From: an uncultured Victivallales bacterium
Lineage (GTDB): Bacteria > Verrucomicrobiota > Lentisphaeria > Victivallales > UBA1829
Reading direction: 5' to 3'
NCBI GenBank assembly: GCA_934644965.1
Contig: CAKUDG010000012.1
Span: 1 to 64,000 of the forward strand
Length of the DNA stretch: 64,000 nucleotides
Shown here in pieces: positions 32,839 to 44,400 of the stretch. Made by a program: the position numbers and the translations under genes. Each line of letters opens with the position of its first letter. The stretch's first letter is position 1. Under the pieces are notes generated by a model, which had not been told where the DNA came from, made no database searches, and saw nothing but the letters and a program-made list of their open reading frames with translations.

Positions 32839-35800
32839 ATGACAACGATATTCCCTTTCATTTTCAGCAATCCCTGGTATCTGGCGGCACTTCCGGCGGC
32901 TCCGCTGTATTATTGTTTTGTGCGGGGCGGCTGGACCGGAGTCTGCCAGAGTCTTCTGCTTGCGACTCTGATTCTTTCGGCTGCAGACCCGGTCCTGCGA
33001 CTGCCTGACGGAAAAAAGTCTGCGATACTCCTGATCGACCGTTCCGCATCCGCAAGCATCGAAAAGAACCCGGACTCTCTCATCCGGGAGGCAATCGAAG
33101 CGGCAGATCTGGAACGCTCGGACCTTCCGTTCAAAACGCTCTTTTTTGAAGGGAGCCCTTCATCCGCTCTGCGCCGGGCGGGAGCGGGGATTCTCCGGAA
33201 AGGGGGTGGAGAAATCCATCTGTTCAGCCGTCTGAAGGGGGAAACGGATGCGCTGCGTCTGGAAAGCGAACGGCTGGCTCGCAGAGAGATCCCCGTCCGG
33301 ATTCATCTGCCGGATGAAGTGCCGCAGACGTCTTTCCCGGATGGAAGCTCAGCGCTTCTGGAAAAACTGGAATATCCTCTTTCAGGTGGAACAGGAGAAA
33401 CACTTCCTCTGAAAATCAGTTTGATCTCTTCCGGGAAAGACGGCATTCATCTGGCACTCAGATCCGAAGACGGCAGAACTCTTTCAGAACTCAGCACGTC
33501 CGCGCGGACAGGAAGAAACGAATATACTCTTTTTCTCCCCTTGAAACACGCGCCGGGACTCCTGAAGACGGATCTGCTGATCAACGGAAAAAAGACAGCT
33601 TCCTGCACCGTGAAAGTTCTTCCTCCGGCTCCGGCACTTCTGTATTCCTCCGCACCGGGAACGGACAAGGCAAGGATCGAAGCGCTTCTCGGACCTTCAG
33701 CCAAGGTGGAGATCGCCGGGGAAACAGACGATCCATCTCTTTATTCCCTCCTGATTTTCTGTGAGGGGGCGGGGAAAGCTCTTTCCAGTCAGAGTCTGCT
33801 CAAGATTGCGGAAGCGGTGAGAAAAGGATCGGGAATGCTGGTTTTCGCGGGAAAGGAAACACCGTTCGATCTGGAAAACACGCCGGAGGAATTCGAGGAG
33901 CTTCTTCCGGTCCGCTACGAGGGAAAAACGCAGGAGAAAAGCCCGACGGCGTCGCTTGTGATCATCATAGACAGTTCCGGGAGCATGTCCGGAACGCGGA
34001 TCAACATCGCCCGTGAGGTGGCTCGTCTTGCGCTCGACAGTCTGCGGGACTGCGACATGGCGGGCATCGTGGAATTCCACGGTCGCCGCCGCTGGGCGGC
34101 TCCGCTTCAGAGCGCAGCAAATCATTATGAACTCCGCCGTGCGCTGAATCGTCTGAACGCAGGCGGGGGGACCGTCATTCTTCCGGCAATCCGTGAAGCC
34201 TTCCTGGCTTTGAAGAACAGTCATACACGCCTGAAGCATGTGCTTGTCATCACCGACGGAGGAGTCGAATACGGAGACTTTGAAACTCTTCTGAGACAGA
34301 TGGCAGAAGAAAACATCACCACTTCCTGTGTCATGGTCGGACCGGGAGAAAGCGCCTTCCTTTCCCAGCTCGCACTCTGGGGCAACGGGCGTTTCTACAA
34401 CGCCGCCGGACGCTTTGCCCTGCCGGAACTTCATTTCCGCCAGTCCGGGAAAAACGCCCTCCCCCCCTTCCGGGAAGGCGACTTCCTTCTGACACCGGGA
34501 AGCGGAGAAGGGGGCAGACTGTATTTTTCCGGACTCCCCCCAGGACTCAAAGTCCACGGCATTCTTCCCGCGACTCTGAAGGAGGAGGCGCAATGCCTCC
34601 TCTCCGCAGGAGAAAACGATCCCTTCCTTGCCATCAAACGCAATTCGCTCGGATTCTGCGCAACCGTTCATTCCGGACTGGATCCCCTCTGGAACCGGGA
34701 ACTCCTGAATGCAAAGGAATATCCGCCCTCCTTTTCCGCCGCGGCAAGAAGTCTTTACGATCCGGCAAAAGCGGAACGGGTCCTGGCGGTCAACAGATCC
34801 TCCGGAAAGATGCTGCGCATCCGGATGGAAAGTCTGGAGGATCTGGAATGTCTGACTCTGCGTTTCCGTCCGGAGGGTCTCCAGGAAACAGCCCCTCCGA
34901 GGAACGGCTTCCGAGAAGAGGAATACACACTCCTCCCCGACGGAAACGGAATCTTTTTGTTTGAACGCCCCGCACCTCCTCCCGGAATCTACGAACTCGA
35001 AGTCGAAGGAAACTCCGTTCCCTTCCCAATCGCGGTCAATCCGGAATACGCGTTCTCATCCGGAGAGGAGGAGACGCTCCTGGCAGAGGAAAGCAGACGG
35101 ATTTCCGAACTCATTCCCTCAAGGACTCTTCTCATGGAGGATCACCCTCTCCGTCTTCCCCTGGGAATCCTCTCCGGGCTTCTTCTGCTCCTCCAGCTCG
35201 CCATGAGGCGCTTCCAGGACGACAGGAAGGAAGCGCCGCTCCTTTCCCTCCACCGGACAATCCGCTCCGGGAAAAATTACCTCCTCGTTTTTCTCTTTTT
35301 CTTTGCAGGATTCTTCCTCTTCCCGATCCCTCCCGGGCATGCCGGAGATTTCCAGTCTCTTCTCCGCCGCGGCCTCCTGCTTGAAGAAGACGGCCATTTG
35401 GAATCCGCCGAATCATTCTATGCCAGGGCAGGAAAAGCCGCAGATACGCCCGGCGACCGCCGATTCGCCGCCTCTCTCCGCTTTGAATGCGCAAGAAGAG
35501 CGGGGAAAACGCTTTCCGAACATTTTTCCCTTCCGGGCCTTCCGGGCGGCAATGCACAGAAGCCCCCTTCTCCGGAAGAAGCAGAATTTCTTGCAAACGA
35601 ACTGGAAAGACAGGGGAGAAACGAAGAAGCTATGAATCTGCTGGAACAATACGGGGGGAATCATCTGCGGAGCACACTGCGTCTCTTCCGTCTTGCGGAA
35701 AAATGTTCTCAGACGGAACGTTTCTTCAAAATGGCAGACGCGTTTCAAGTGCAGGATAAAACAAATTTCGATTCTTTAACTCATTTTTCCTCTTCTCCGG

Positions 35801-38800
35801 ATCCGCTCCTTCCTCTGAATCTTGCGGTCCGGGCGCTCCTGCTGAAGGGAGATCGGACCAAGGCGGAGGAACTTTATCTGCAACGGATCGAAAAAGGAAA
35901 AGACAATCCGGACAGTCTCATGGAAATCTCCCGGAACGCCGAAGCACAGGCTCTCTACAGCGCCGCGGAAAAGGCACTCCGGCGGATTCCGGAAATTTCG
36001 CCCGGAGATTCCTGGGCTGCTCAGTCTGAACTGATCCGCCTTTTCCGCAGACGCGGAGATACGAGGAAAGCCCTGGAACTCCTGAAGGAATCTGCGGAAA
36101 AACCCGGTCTCACGCCCGAAAATCTTCTGAATCTTGCCGATGCCTGCGAACAGGCCGGAGATCCGGACACGGCGCTCCGGATCTATCTGCGCTCCGGGAG
36201 CGTGGAAGCCTTCATCCGTGCAGCCATGCTCGAAGAATCCCGCGGAGAAAATCTCCGCGCCGCCGGACTCTGGAAACAGGTCCTGACAGCAAGCGGAAAC
36301 GAAATGCAGGCCAGACAGGCCATGGAACGAATCATCTCCCTCTGCCGGAAAGAACGGAAACTCCCGGAACTGATCCGGGAAACGGCCGTCACGGCAGCGG
36401 GGGAAAAGCTCCAGGAAAAAGACCACCGTGCCTTCCTCTTCCATCTGCGCGCACTCGCCGCAGGAGGTGAAAAAGAGACCCTCTCCGCCCTCCTCCGCAA
36501 ACAAATGAAAAATTCAGAAAATCCTCTGGAATGGAAACGACTGGAACTCAACTTCCTGCTGGAATTCAAGGATTACGGGGCCGCGAAAAAACTCCTTGAA
36601 GAACTTATCCTTCTCCATCCGGAGGAGAAAGAAAGCTCTTTGCGCACACTCGTCATCCTTGCTCTGGAAACAGGGGACAGGGTTCTGGCGGAACACGTAC
36701 TGAAGGAAATTCTTAACAGCGCCGAAAATGAAGCGGCTTCCGAAAAAAAGAAAAAGATAAAAGAAAAGGAAACAAAAGAGAAGCTGGCATCCGCATATGA
36801 ATTCGCAGGAAACGTCCATGCCCATTTCAAAGATCATGAGGCGGCATGCAGAGATTACGACAAATCGCTCTCCCTTTCACCGGAACGCTATGAACTGTAT
36901 CTTCTGAAGGCGAAATCAGAACAGGCCCTCGGACGTGGCAAGGAAAGCATCGCCTTCTTCCTGCAGGGGCTGAAACAGGCTCAGGATCCGGAACTCGTCG
37001 GAATCATGGCCGACGGACTCCTGAACATGAATGCCCCCGAAAACGTTCTTCTGGAAGCCTTCACGGAACTGGAAAAACGAATTGACGAAGATCCCGGCAA
37101 TCTCTTTTTCCATCGTCTTGCAGAAGACTTTGCAGAAGAACTCAAGCTGTGGAAGGACCTGAAACGTCTCCGGCTCTCCCAGCTCCCCGGAGCCCCGATG
37201 AGGAGAGCCCTGATCCTGAGAACGCTCTTTGAAGAGGCGCTTCTGGAAGGAATGGAAGAGGAAGCGCTCCATTTCGCTCATCTGCTGACGGATCTGGACG
37301 AAATCCTTTCACCGGAACTTTATCTGTCTCTCGGAGAAGTCCTGATCCGGAACGGCTCTTTCATCCACGCGGAGGAATGTCTGCGGAATGCGGCGGATCT
37401 CTCCGGAGACAGGACCCTGATCCTGACTCTTGCCGACGCATACGAATCCGCAGGACGCTTCCGCGATGCCGAACGAATCTGTTCCGAAGCGCTTCTCCTG
37501 GAAAAGGACAATCCCGAACTTCTCGCCCGCTCCGCATCCGCAGCCGAGCTCCGGAGAAATTTTCTCAAAGCGGCGGAACAAAACCTGAAGGCGTTGAAAA
37601 TCAGAATTTCCCGCCTTGTCTCTCCTCCTTCCTTCCCCAACGCCGGACTCACCGGAAAGACAATAGAAAAGACAATGGAAAAAACAACTGAAAAAACAGC
37701 GGGGAAAATCACAGCGGAGCAGGAGAGTCGCGGCATTCAAAAACCGCAATCCAGACGCGGAAGCAGTCAATCCCGTGCAATCAGCAGTCTCGAACCTCTT
37801 CAGCGGGCCTTCTGCAATCAGGCGGTCCTTTTCCCGGAACGATTCCTGCCTGAAATCCAATCCCTTGAACAGGAAGCGGGACACTCCCCCCTCCAGAAGG
37901 AACAATGGTCCGCAATCCGGAAAAGAATCGAATTTCTGCTGCATCCGGAACCGCCACCGCAACCGAAGCCTCTTCCGGACTCAGAAACTCGGGAAAAAAA
38001 GAATCTTCCCGCAGGAGAGAAAAGAAAAACAGCGGGGAAAACAGCATCCGATCCCCGGGCCGTCGCCAGCGAGTTCACCACCCGTCCGGCGGCAGAGAGA
38101 GTTGAATACCTGAGCGGAATCTTTTCTGAAATCAAAGCGGAACGCCTGCCCGATTTCTGGATGCGCCTGATCGGATTTCTGAAACAGGATCCCGGAAAAG
38201 AAGCGGAACAGTTTCTGCGCGGACAAGGGGAAATGCTTTTCCCGGAAAAAACGCCTGTTGCCGTTCTTCATCGCACAGCGGCGCTCTGGATGGAAAACGA
38301 TGCGGCGGCGGATTTGAAACTTTTCTTTGCCGAGAAATGGATGCTGCAGCATCCGGAGTCGTCTTTTTTCCCTGTTCTGACCGCACATCTGAAACACCGG
38401 AACGGGAATCCCGGAAGCGCACGGCTCCTGGCTGCGGATTTCTTCTGCTCCCTGGCTGAGAATCAGGAAGGGAGCATGGACCTGATGAAATTCAATCTGA
38501 TGGAAATCGACCGTCTGCGCGGCTTGAACAGGATCTATGCCGCATCCGGAAGCGAAGAGTCCGGCGAAGCAGGCAGACGAGCCAGAAAGGAACTGATCAA
38601 ATCCCTGGAAAACGACAATCTCATTCTGGGAAGCTCCCCCCGGAGACTGCTTCTTCTGGCGATTCTTCAGGAAGGCGCCGGAGAATATGACAAGGCACTG
38701 GATTCTCTTGTCCGGATGTGGGAAATGCAGCCGAGTGCATTCCCGATGTACCGTCTGATGCATGACGTGGCAAGAAAGAGCGGGCGTTGGGAAACGTATC

Positions 38801-40131
38801 TGGAAACGCTTCTGAATCACAAAGCGCCGGAAGATCCCTCCGGACGCATCCTCCATGCAATGCGTCTTGTTCCTCTGCTGCGGGAATCAGGGCGTTTCCG
38901 CGAGGCCCGGAAATATCTCGGATACCTCTCCCCTGTCTGGAAAGAACGGGAAAGCTTTCTCGCCGCAATGGCGCAGGGGAACGGCTCGTCTTCTCCCATG
39001 CTCCTGCGTGATTCATTGTTCCGTTTCCTGCTGCGGCAGCGTCAGCAGGCAGCAGGCTCCTTCGGCATACAAAATTTTCAGCAGTCCACTCTCGGAGGAA
39101 TCCTGGGACATAAGGAGGAAGAAGAAAAATCCTTCCGTTTCTCCCGGGAACTCCTGGTCGGCATTCTCTGCCGGATCCCGGGAGCGGAAGAGGATGCGGA
39201 ATATCTTCTCCGCGGAATCTCGCCCGGGGAATACCGTTATTCCGTTCTCTTCAGGGCATTCAGCAGGGCTGCCGTGAAAAGCAAAAAGAAAGTACCGGAC
39301 GGCATGAGCATGGCTCTCCTTTCCGCATGGATCAGAGATCCGGAACTGCCTCTCGAAAACGGATTCGCCTTCCTCGAAGCACTGCCCCCCCGGATGCGCG
39401 GAGAAGGAGCGGAAATGCTTCTTCAGAATCTTTTTTCCAGAGAAAAAGGGGGCATCCGGCGCTTTGAGGTTCCGTTCCTGGAAAAACTTTTTGAATCTCT
39501 GGCACCCGAAGCGCGGAAAAAGGCGGCGGAAAAGTTTCTCGAATGCCGGGATCGGGATGATGAAAGCTCAGATCTCCCGGATAATCGGGAGGAAGACTTT
39601 GAACTGGCACGTCTGATACTCCTCAGACGGTATGATCCGGAAGGCTGTCAGACGGCGCTGAAACGTCTATCCCCCTCGGAAAAGGAGATTTCGCTCCACC
39701 TCCTTTATGGGAAGGGCCTCAGTACGGAAGAACGCTTCCGGCGCTGTTTCCGTTCCGTCCCCTTCCGGCAGCCAGACTGGAAACGAATTTTCCAACTCCT
39801 CCCGGAAGAACAATATGAATCCTTCACCCGGGCACTCGAATCGGAAATGGAAAAGGCCTTCGACTCAGGATACCTTCCGGAGGACGAACTCGTCCGCCAG
39901 TATGCTCTCCTGAGCGTTTCCGTTCCCTCCGGATGCGGCGGAGAAAGAACCCGTTTCCTGGATCTGGCAAAACGTCATCACAAAAAAACGGGCGAGGCCA
40001 CGCTCTGGATCATCGACGCTCTCCCGGAAACAGATCCGGAACGTGCCCGTCTTCTTCAGCTCCTGCACTCGGAAAAGCGTCTTCCCCCGGCAAGAAACAT
40101 TCATTCCGGAGCGGAGAACCGCCTCCGGTGA
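32839..40131 (+). CDS. Giant membrane protein: VWA domains fused to a TPR array
   Basis: 2430 residues, apparently a BatB-like protein fused to a BatC/BatE-like exported TPR protein. Two N-terminal helices (about 8-50) are followed by a VWA-like unit with DRSAS (D67) and a glutamine-amidotransferase-like region (about 265-350). A complete VWA domain comes next, with MIDAS D378-x-S-x-S, T445 and D473. After a beta region come a helix near 770-792 and a signal-peptide-like helix (about 815-835, ending GHA/GD), then some 1600 residues of TPR-like helical hairpins. A KTxEKT low-complexity linker lies near residues 1605-1625. It is the fifth gene of the operon, 1 base after the BatA-like gene. A role in envelope stress or complex assembly is inferred. 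Confidence 0.85.
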   Translation: MTTIFPFIFSNPWYLAALPAAPLYYCFVRGGWTGVCQSLLLATLILSAADPVLRLPDGKKSAILLIDRSASASIEKNPDSLIREAIEAADLERSDLPFKTLFFEGSPSSALRRAGAGILRKGGGEIHLFSRLKGETDALRLESERLARREIPVRIHLPDEVPQTSFPDGSSALLEKLEYPLSGGTGETLPLKISLISSGKDGIHLALRSEDGRTLSELSTSARTGRNEYTLFLPLKHAPGLLKTDLLINGKKTASCTVKVLPPAPALLYSSAPGTDKARIEALLGPSAKVEIAGETDDPSLYSLLIFCEGAGKALSSQSLLKIAEAVRKGSGMLVFAGKETPFDLENTPEEFEELLPVRYEGKTQEKSPTASLVIIIDSSGSMSGTRINIAREVARLALDSLRDCDMAGIVEFHGRRRWAAPLQSAANHYELRRALNRLNAGGGTVILPAIREAFLALKNSHTRLKHVLVITDGGVEYGDFETLLRQMAEENITTSCVMVGPGESAFLSQLALWGNGRFYNAAGRFALPELHFRQSGKNALPPFREGDFLLTPGSGEGGRLYFSGLPPGLKVHGILPATLKEEAQCLLSAGENDPFLAIKRNSLGFCATVHSGLDPLWNRELLNAKEYPPSFSAAARSLYDPAKAERVLAVNRSSGKMLRIRMESLEDLECLTLRFRPEGLQETAPPRNGFREEEYTLLPDGNGIFLFERPAPPPGIYELEVEGNSVPFPIAVNPEYAFSSGEEETLLAEESRRISELIPSRTLLMEDHPLRLPLGILSGLLLLLQLAMRRFQDDRKEAPLLSLHRTIRSGKNYLLVFLFFFAGFFLFPIPPGHAGDFQSLLRRGLLLEEDGHLESAESFYARAGKAADTPGDRRFAASLRFECARRAGKTLSEHFSLPGLPGGNAQKPPSPEEAEFLANELERQGRNEEAMNLLEQYGGNHLRSTLRLFRLAEKCSQTERFFKMADAFQVQDKTNFDSLTHFSSSPDPLLPLNLAVRALLLKGDRTKAEELYLQRIEKGKDNPDSLMEISRNAEAQALYSAAEKALRRIPEISPGDSWAAQSELIRLFRRRGDTRKALELLKESAEKPGLTPENLLNLADACEQAGDPDTALRIYLRSGSVEAFIRAAMLEESRGENLRAAGLWKQVLTASGNEMQARQAMERIISLCRKERKLPELIRETAVTAAGEKLQEKDHRAFLFHLRALAAGGEKETLSALLRKQMKNSENPLEWKRLELNFLLEFKDYGAAKKLLEELILLHPEEKESSLRTLVILALETGDRVLAEHVLKEILNSAENEAASEKKKKIKEKETKEKLASAYEFAGNVHAHFKDHEAACRDYDKSLSLSPERYELYLLKAKSEQALGRGKESIAFFLQGLKQAQDPELVGIMADGLLNMNAPENVLLEAFTELEKRIDEDPGNLFFHRLAEDFAEELKLWKDLKRLRLSQLPGAPMRRALILRTLFEEALLEGMEEEALHFAHLLTDLDEILSPELYLSLGEVLIRNGSFIHAEECLRNAADLSGDRTLILTLADAYESAGRFRDAERICSEALLLEKDNPELLARSASAAELRRNFLKAAEQNLKALKIRISRLVSPPSFPNAGLTGKTIEKTMEKTTEKTAGKITAEQESRGIQKPQSRRGSSQSRAISSLEPLQRAFCNQAVLFPERFLPEIQSLEQEAGHSPLQKEQWSAIRKRIEFLLHPEPPPQPKPLPDSETREKKNLPAGEKRKTAGKTASDPRAVASEFTTRPAAERVEYLSGIFSEIKAERLPDFWMRLIGFLKQDPGKEAEQFLRGQGEMLFPEKTPVAVLHRTAALWMENDAAADLKLFFAEKWMLQHPESSFFPVLTAHLKHRNGNPGSARLLAADFFCSLAENQEGSMDLMKFNLMEIDRLRGLNRIYAASGSEESGEAGRRARKELIKSLENDNLILGSSPRRLLLLAILQEGAGEYDKALDSLVRMWEMQPSAFPMYRLMHDVARKSGRWETYLETLLNHKAPEDPSGRILHAMRLVPLLRESGRFREARKYLGYLSPVWKERESFLAAMAQGNGSSSPMLLRDSLFRFLLRQRQQAAGSFGIQNFQQSTLGGILGHKEEEEKSFRFSRELLVGILCRIPGAEEDAEYLLRGISPGEYRYSVLFRAFSRAAVKSKKKVPDGMSMALLSAWIRDPELPLENGFAFLEALPPRMRGEGAEMLLQNLFSREKGGIRRFEVPFLEKLFESLAPEARKKAAEKFLECRDRDDESSDLPDNREEDFELARLILLRRYDPEGCQTALKRLSPSEKEISLHLLYGKGLSTEERFRRCFRSVPFRQPDWKRIFQLLPEEQYESFTRALESEMEKAFDSGYLPEDELVRQYALLSVSVPSGCGGERTRFLDLAKRHHKKTGEATLWIIDALPETDPERARLLQLLHSEKRLPPARNIHSGAENRLR
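37651..37710 (+). repeat. Low-complexity KTxEKT-coding repeat within the giant protein
   Basis: Imperfect 12-bp units (of the form AAGACAATGGAA) encode a TGKTIEKTMEKTTEKTAGK run that separates two blocks of TPR-like helices. It behaves as a charged flexible linker; the unit length keeps the frame. Confidence 0.7.
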
Positions 40132-40194
40132 GTCGATGTAATAAAACCTTCTCTACAAAATCACAACAAAAAAAAGAAAGGATGGATCCGTCTC

Positions 40195-41157
40195 ATGATG
40201 AAAAAGAAACTCAAAGTAGCTCTTTGCTCCGGAACTCTGCTTCTGGCCTCGGCATTCACGTTGTCTGCGGAGGAGGATGCGATCAAGAATTCCCAGGCCC
40301 CGTCATCCAGCGAAGCAGGAAACTCAGAAGCAGTCAGTTCAGCCGAGCGTGCCGCTTCTCCCCCTGCCGCGGCTCCTTCCGAGGCCCTGAAATTGATGAA
40401 AGAGGGCAGATTCCAGGAAGCACTCCCTCTCTTTGAAAAGGAAATCCGCGAATCCCCCGGCAATATTCAACTGAAACAACGCTATTCCGAAATCAAAAAA
40501 AATCTCCGCAGAGAAGAACTTTTCCGGGAGGAAAGCAATCCGGAACTGCTTGCGAAAATCGGCCGTCAGCTGAAGAGTTTCTACTATTCGCTCGGACTCT
40601 TTGAAAAAGCGGAAGCCGTCGAACGGAAAATCCACGAAGTCTCCCCCACAACGGAAAACGCCGCGAATCTCGGCGCCACTCTGCTGAATCTCAATAAGAA
40701 CCGGGAGGCAGCTGAACTTTTTTCAAAAACGGATCTGTCCGATGCAAAATCCTTTCCCCTCCTCTGCGCGGCACTCGCTTACGCAAGATGCGGAGATGCC
40801 CGGAAAGCATCCGAACTCGCCACACGCTGCAGGATGGATTCCCTTTCCGCAAACGAACTGCTTCTGTTCGCCAGGACGGCAGCCGCATGCGGAAACTGTG
40901 AAAGGGCTTCCGAAGCGGTGGCAAAGATCCTGGAAAACACCCCGCCCTCCCGCAGAAAAGGTCTGAAAGACTTTTTCCAGGAAGAGGACTTCTCGCGGAT
41001 CCGGGATTCCAAAGAATTCCGGAGTGCACTCGAAACGCCTTCCCGGGTCAAGGATTCCTGTGCGGGATGTCCGAACCGCGGAACCTCCCGATGCGACGGA
41101 GACGGAAAGAAACATTCCGGAAATTCAGAATGTTCCGACTGCGACAGCAAATCCTGA
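40195..41157 (+). CDS. Exported TPR protein with cysteine-rich tail
   Basis: This 320-residue protein has a clear signal peptide (MMKKKLKVALCSGTLLLASAFTLSA). A Ser/Ala/Glu-rich linker follows, then TPR-like repeats (ALKLMKEGRFQEALPLFEKEI, LGLFEKAEAVERKI, LGATLLNLNKNREAAELF) over about 65-265. The C-terminus holds CxxC (C289, C292), a single Cys and a second CxxC near the end. The cysteines could bind a metal or form disulfides in the periplasm. The gene lies 63 bases after the giant VWA-TPR gene and likely ends the same operon, acting as another TPR member of the complex. AAAGGATGG precedes the ATG. I do not recognise a named family. Confidence 0.75.
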   Translation: MMKKKLKVALCSGTLLLASAFTLSAEEDAIKNSQAPSSSEAGNSEAVSSAERAASPPAAAPSEALKLMKEGRFQEALPLFEKEIRESPGNIQLKQRYSEIKKNLRREELFREESNPELLAKIGRQLKSFYYSLGLFEKAEAVERKIHEVSPTTENAANLGATLLNLNKNREAAELFSKTDLSDAKSFPLLCAALAYARCGDARKASELATRCRMDSLSANELLLFARTAAACGNCERASEAVAKILENTPPSRRKGLKDFFQEEDFSRIRDSKEFRSALETPSRVKDSCAGCPNRGTSRCDGDGKKHSGNSECSDCDSKS

Positions 41158-41233
41158 AGCAGATGTTTTACACCTGTTCCCCTCCCCCCTTCTCTGAAGG
41201 TTTTTGAAATACGGGATTTTTCTTTTACGCGGC

Positions 41234-41266
41234 GCTTCTTTTCCTGGATCCGTCAGGAGAAGAAGC
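41234..41266. terminator. Hairpin between convergent operons
   Basis: GCTTCTTTTCCTG (41234-41246) and CAGGAGAAGAAGC (41254-41266) form a 13-bp stem with one G-U pair and a 7-base loop. It lies between the Bat-like operon (plus) and the mnmG-permease unit (minus). Neither side has a long T-run, so it may be a weak bidirectional terminator or a transcript-end stabiliser. Confidence 0.5.
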
Positions 41267-41315
41267 ATCGCGGGAAAAGAACGGGGAAAAAAGGGGGAAA
41301 AACAAAGGAAGCTCT

Positions 41316-42280
41316 TCACTTTTTCATTCTGGGATCAAGCGCATCGCGCAAAGCGTCTCCCAGAAGGTTCAAAGCCAGGACAAGCAGGAACATGAAGAGC
41401 GTGGCCGCGCCCATTTCCCACCAGATGCCGCGCCAGAGCTGACTCTGCCCGTCGGCAATCATGACGCCCCAGCTGGGTTCGGTCTGAACTCCGAGGCCGA
41501 GATAGCTTACGATCACCTCCGTCATGACGGCGTAAGCAAAGCGCATGGTGAAGTAAATGATCACCAGATGCATCAGATTCGGCAGGATATGCCGGAAAAT
41601 GATTTTGAAATGAGTCTGCCCGAGAGCCCGCGCGGCCAGCACATACGGCATTTCCCTCAATCGGATCGCCTCCGCCCGCACCACCTGGCAGAGCGCCACC
41701 CATCCGGTGAGTCCGATCCCGAGATACACCGCCAGCATACCCGGTTCCGTATTCAAAGCCAAGGCCATGCCGCGGAAAAACGATTCGAGCGGAGGAAACA
41801 GAAACCCTTTGGACACCAGAAGCGCAAACGCCAGAATGAAAAGCAGAGCCGGCATGGAAGCGAAAGTGCTGTAAATCCAGACCACCGCATCATCCACAAT
41901 CCCTCCGCAGTACCCGGCGAAAATGCCGAGTGTGACCCCCACAAGCGCCGAAATGACGGATGCCACCAGACCCACCTTGACCGCCGTGCGTGCGGCAAAT
42001 ACCGCGCGCAGCAGAACATCCCGCCCCAGATAATCCGTCCCGAGCCAGTGTTCAGACGAAGGTCCCTGATTGCGGTTTTCCGGATCCTGTCTCTGATAGA
42101 CCGGCACAATTCCATGCCCGGCGCACCAGAGGGAATACCCCTCTCCAAACAACGCCATTCCCAGAAAAAGCAGGCAAATCAGAAGGGAAGAAAGGGCAAA
42201 CTTCTGTCTCAGGAGATTCCGCAGATTCTCCCGGAAAGGCGATTGCCGATACAGAACATCCCCATTCGCGCCGTCATGCG

Positions 42281-42284
<4 letters not shown>
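41316..42284 (-). CDS. ABC transporter permease, OppC/DppC type
   Basis: This 322-residue inner-membrane permease of the peptide/nickel class has an N-terminal helix (FALSSLLICLLFLGMALFG). The conserved HWLGTDYLGRDVLLR segment, five further helices and the EAA loop (EIRLREMPYVLAARALGQTH region) follow, and the C-terminal LRDALDPRMKK is typical of OppC. Its ATG overlaps the mnmG stop as ATGA, so it is translated from the mnmG message. No OppB, binding protein or ATPase gene is adjacent in the window, so its partners must be encoded downstream of 41316 on other units or elsewhere. The ligand (peptide, oligosaccharide or metal) cannot be told. Confidence 0.9.
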
Positions 42285-44203
<1,919 letters not shown>

Positions 44204-44245
44204 CTGACAGGAGGGAAATATAGCGCCAAAATCCCGTTATTTCAC

Positions 44246-44274
44246 TTGATAAATTAGGAAAAATCATTTAATAT
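44246..44274 (+). promoter_or_regulatory. Promoter of the FGE-like gene
   Basis: TTGATA (44246-44251), a 17-base spacer and TAATAT (44269-44274) form a good sigma-70 promoter in the AT-rich gap between mnmG (minus) and the FGE-like gene (plus). The leader to ATG 44401 would be about 120 bases. Confidence 0.65.
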
Positions 44275-44400
44275 GCTATATTTTCCGGATGAACAGGTAG
44301 ATGCAGCGGACCGCCGAGCGCCTTCCGGGAGCCCGCCTTCGCCGCTCCATACCGGGAACCATCCCGTCATACGGAATCATACTTGAGGAAACGCTTTGAC

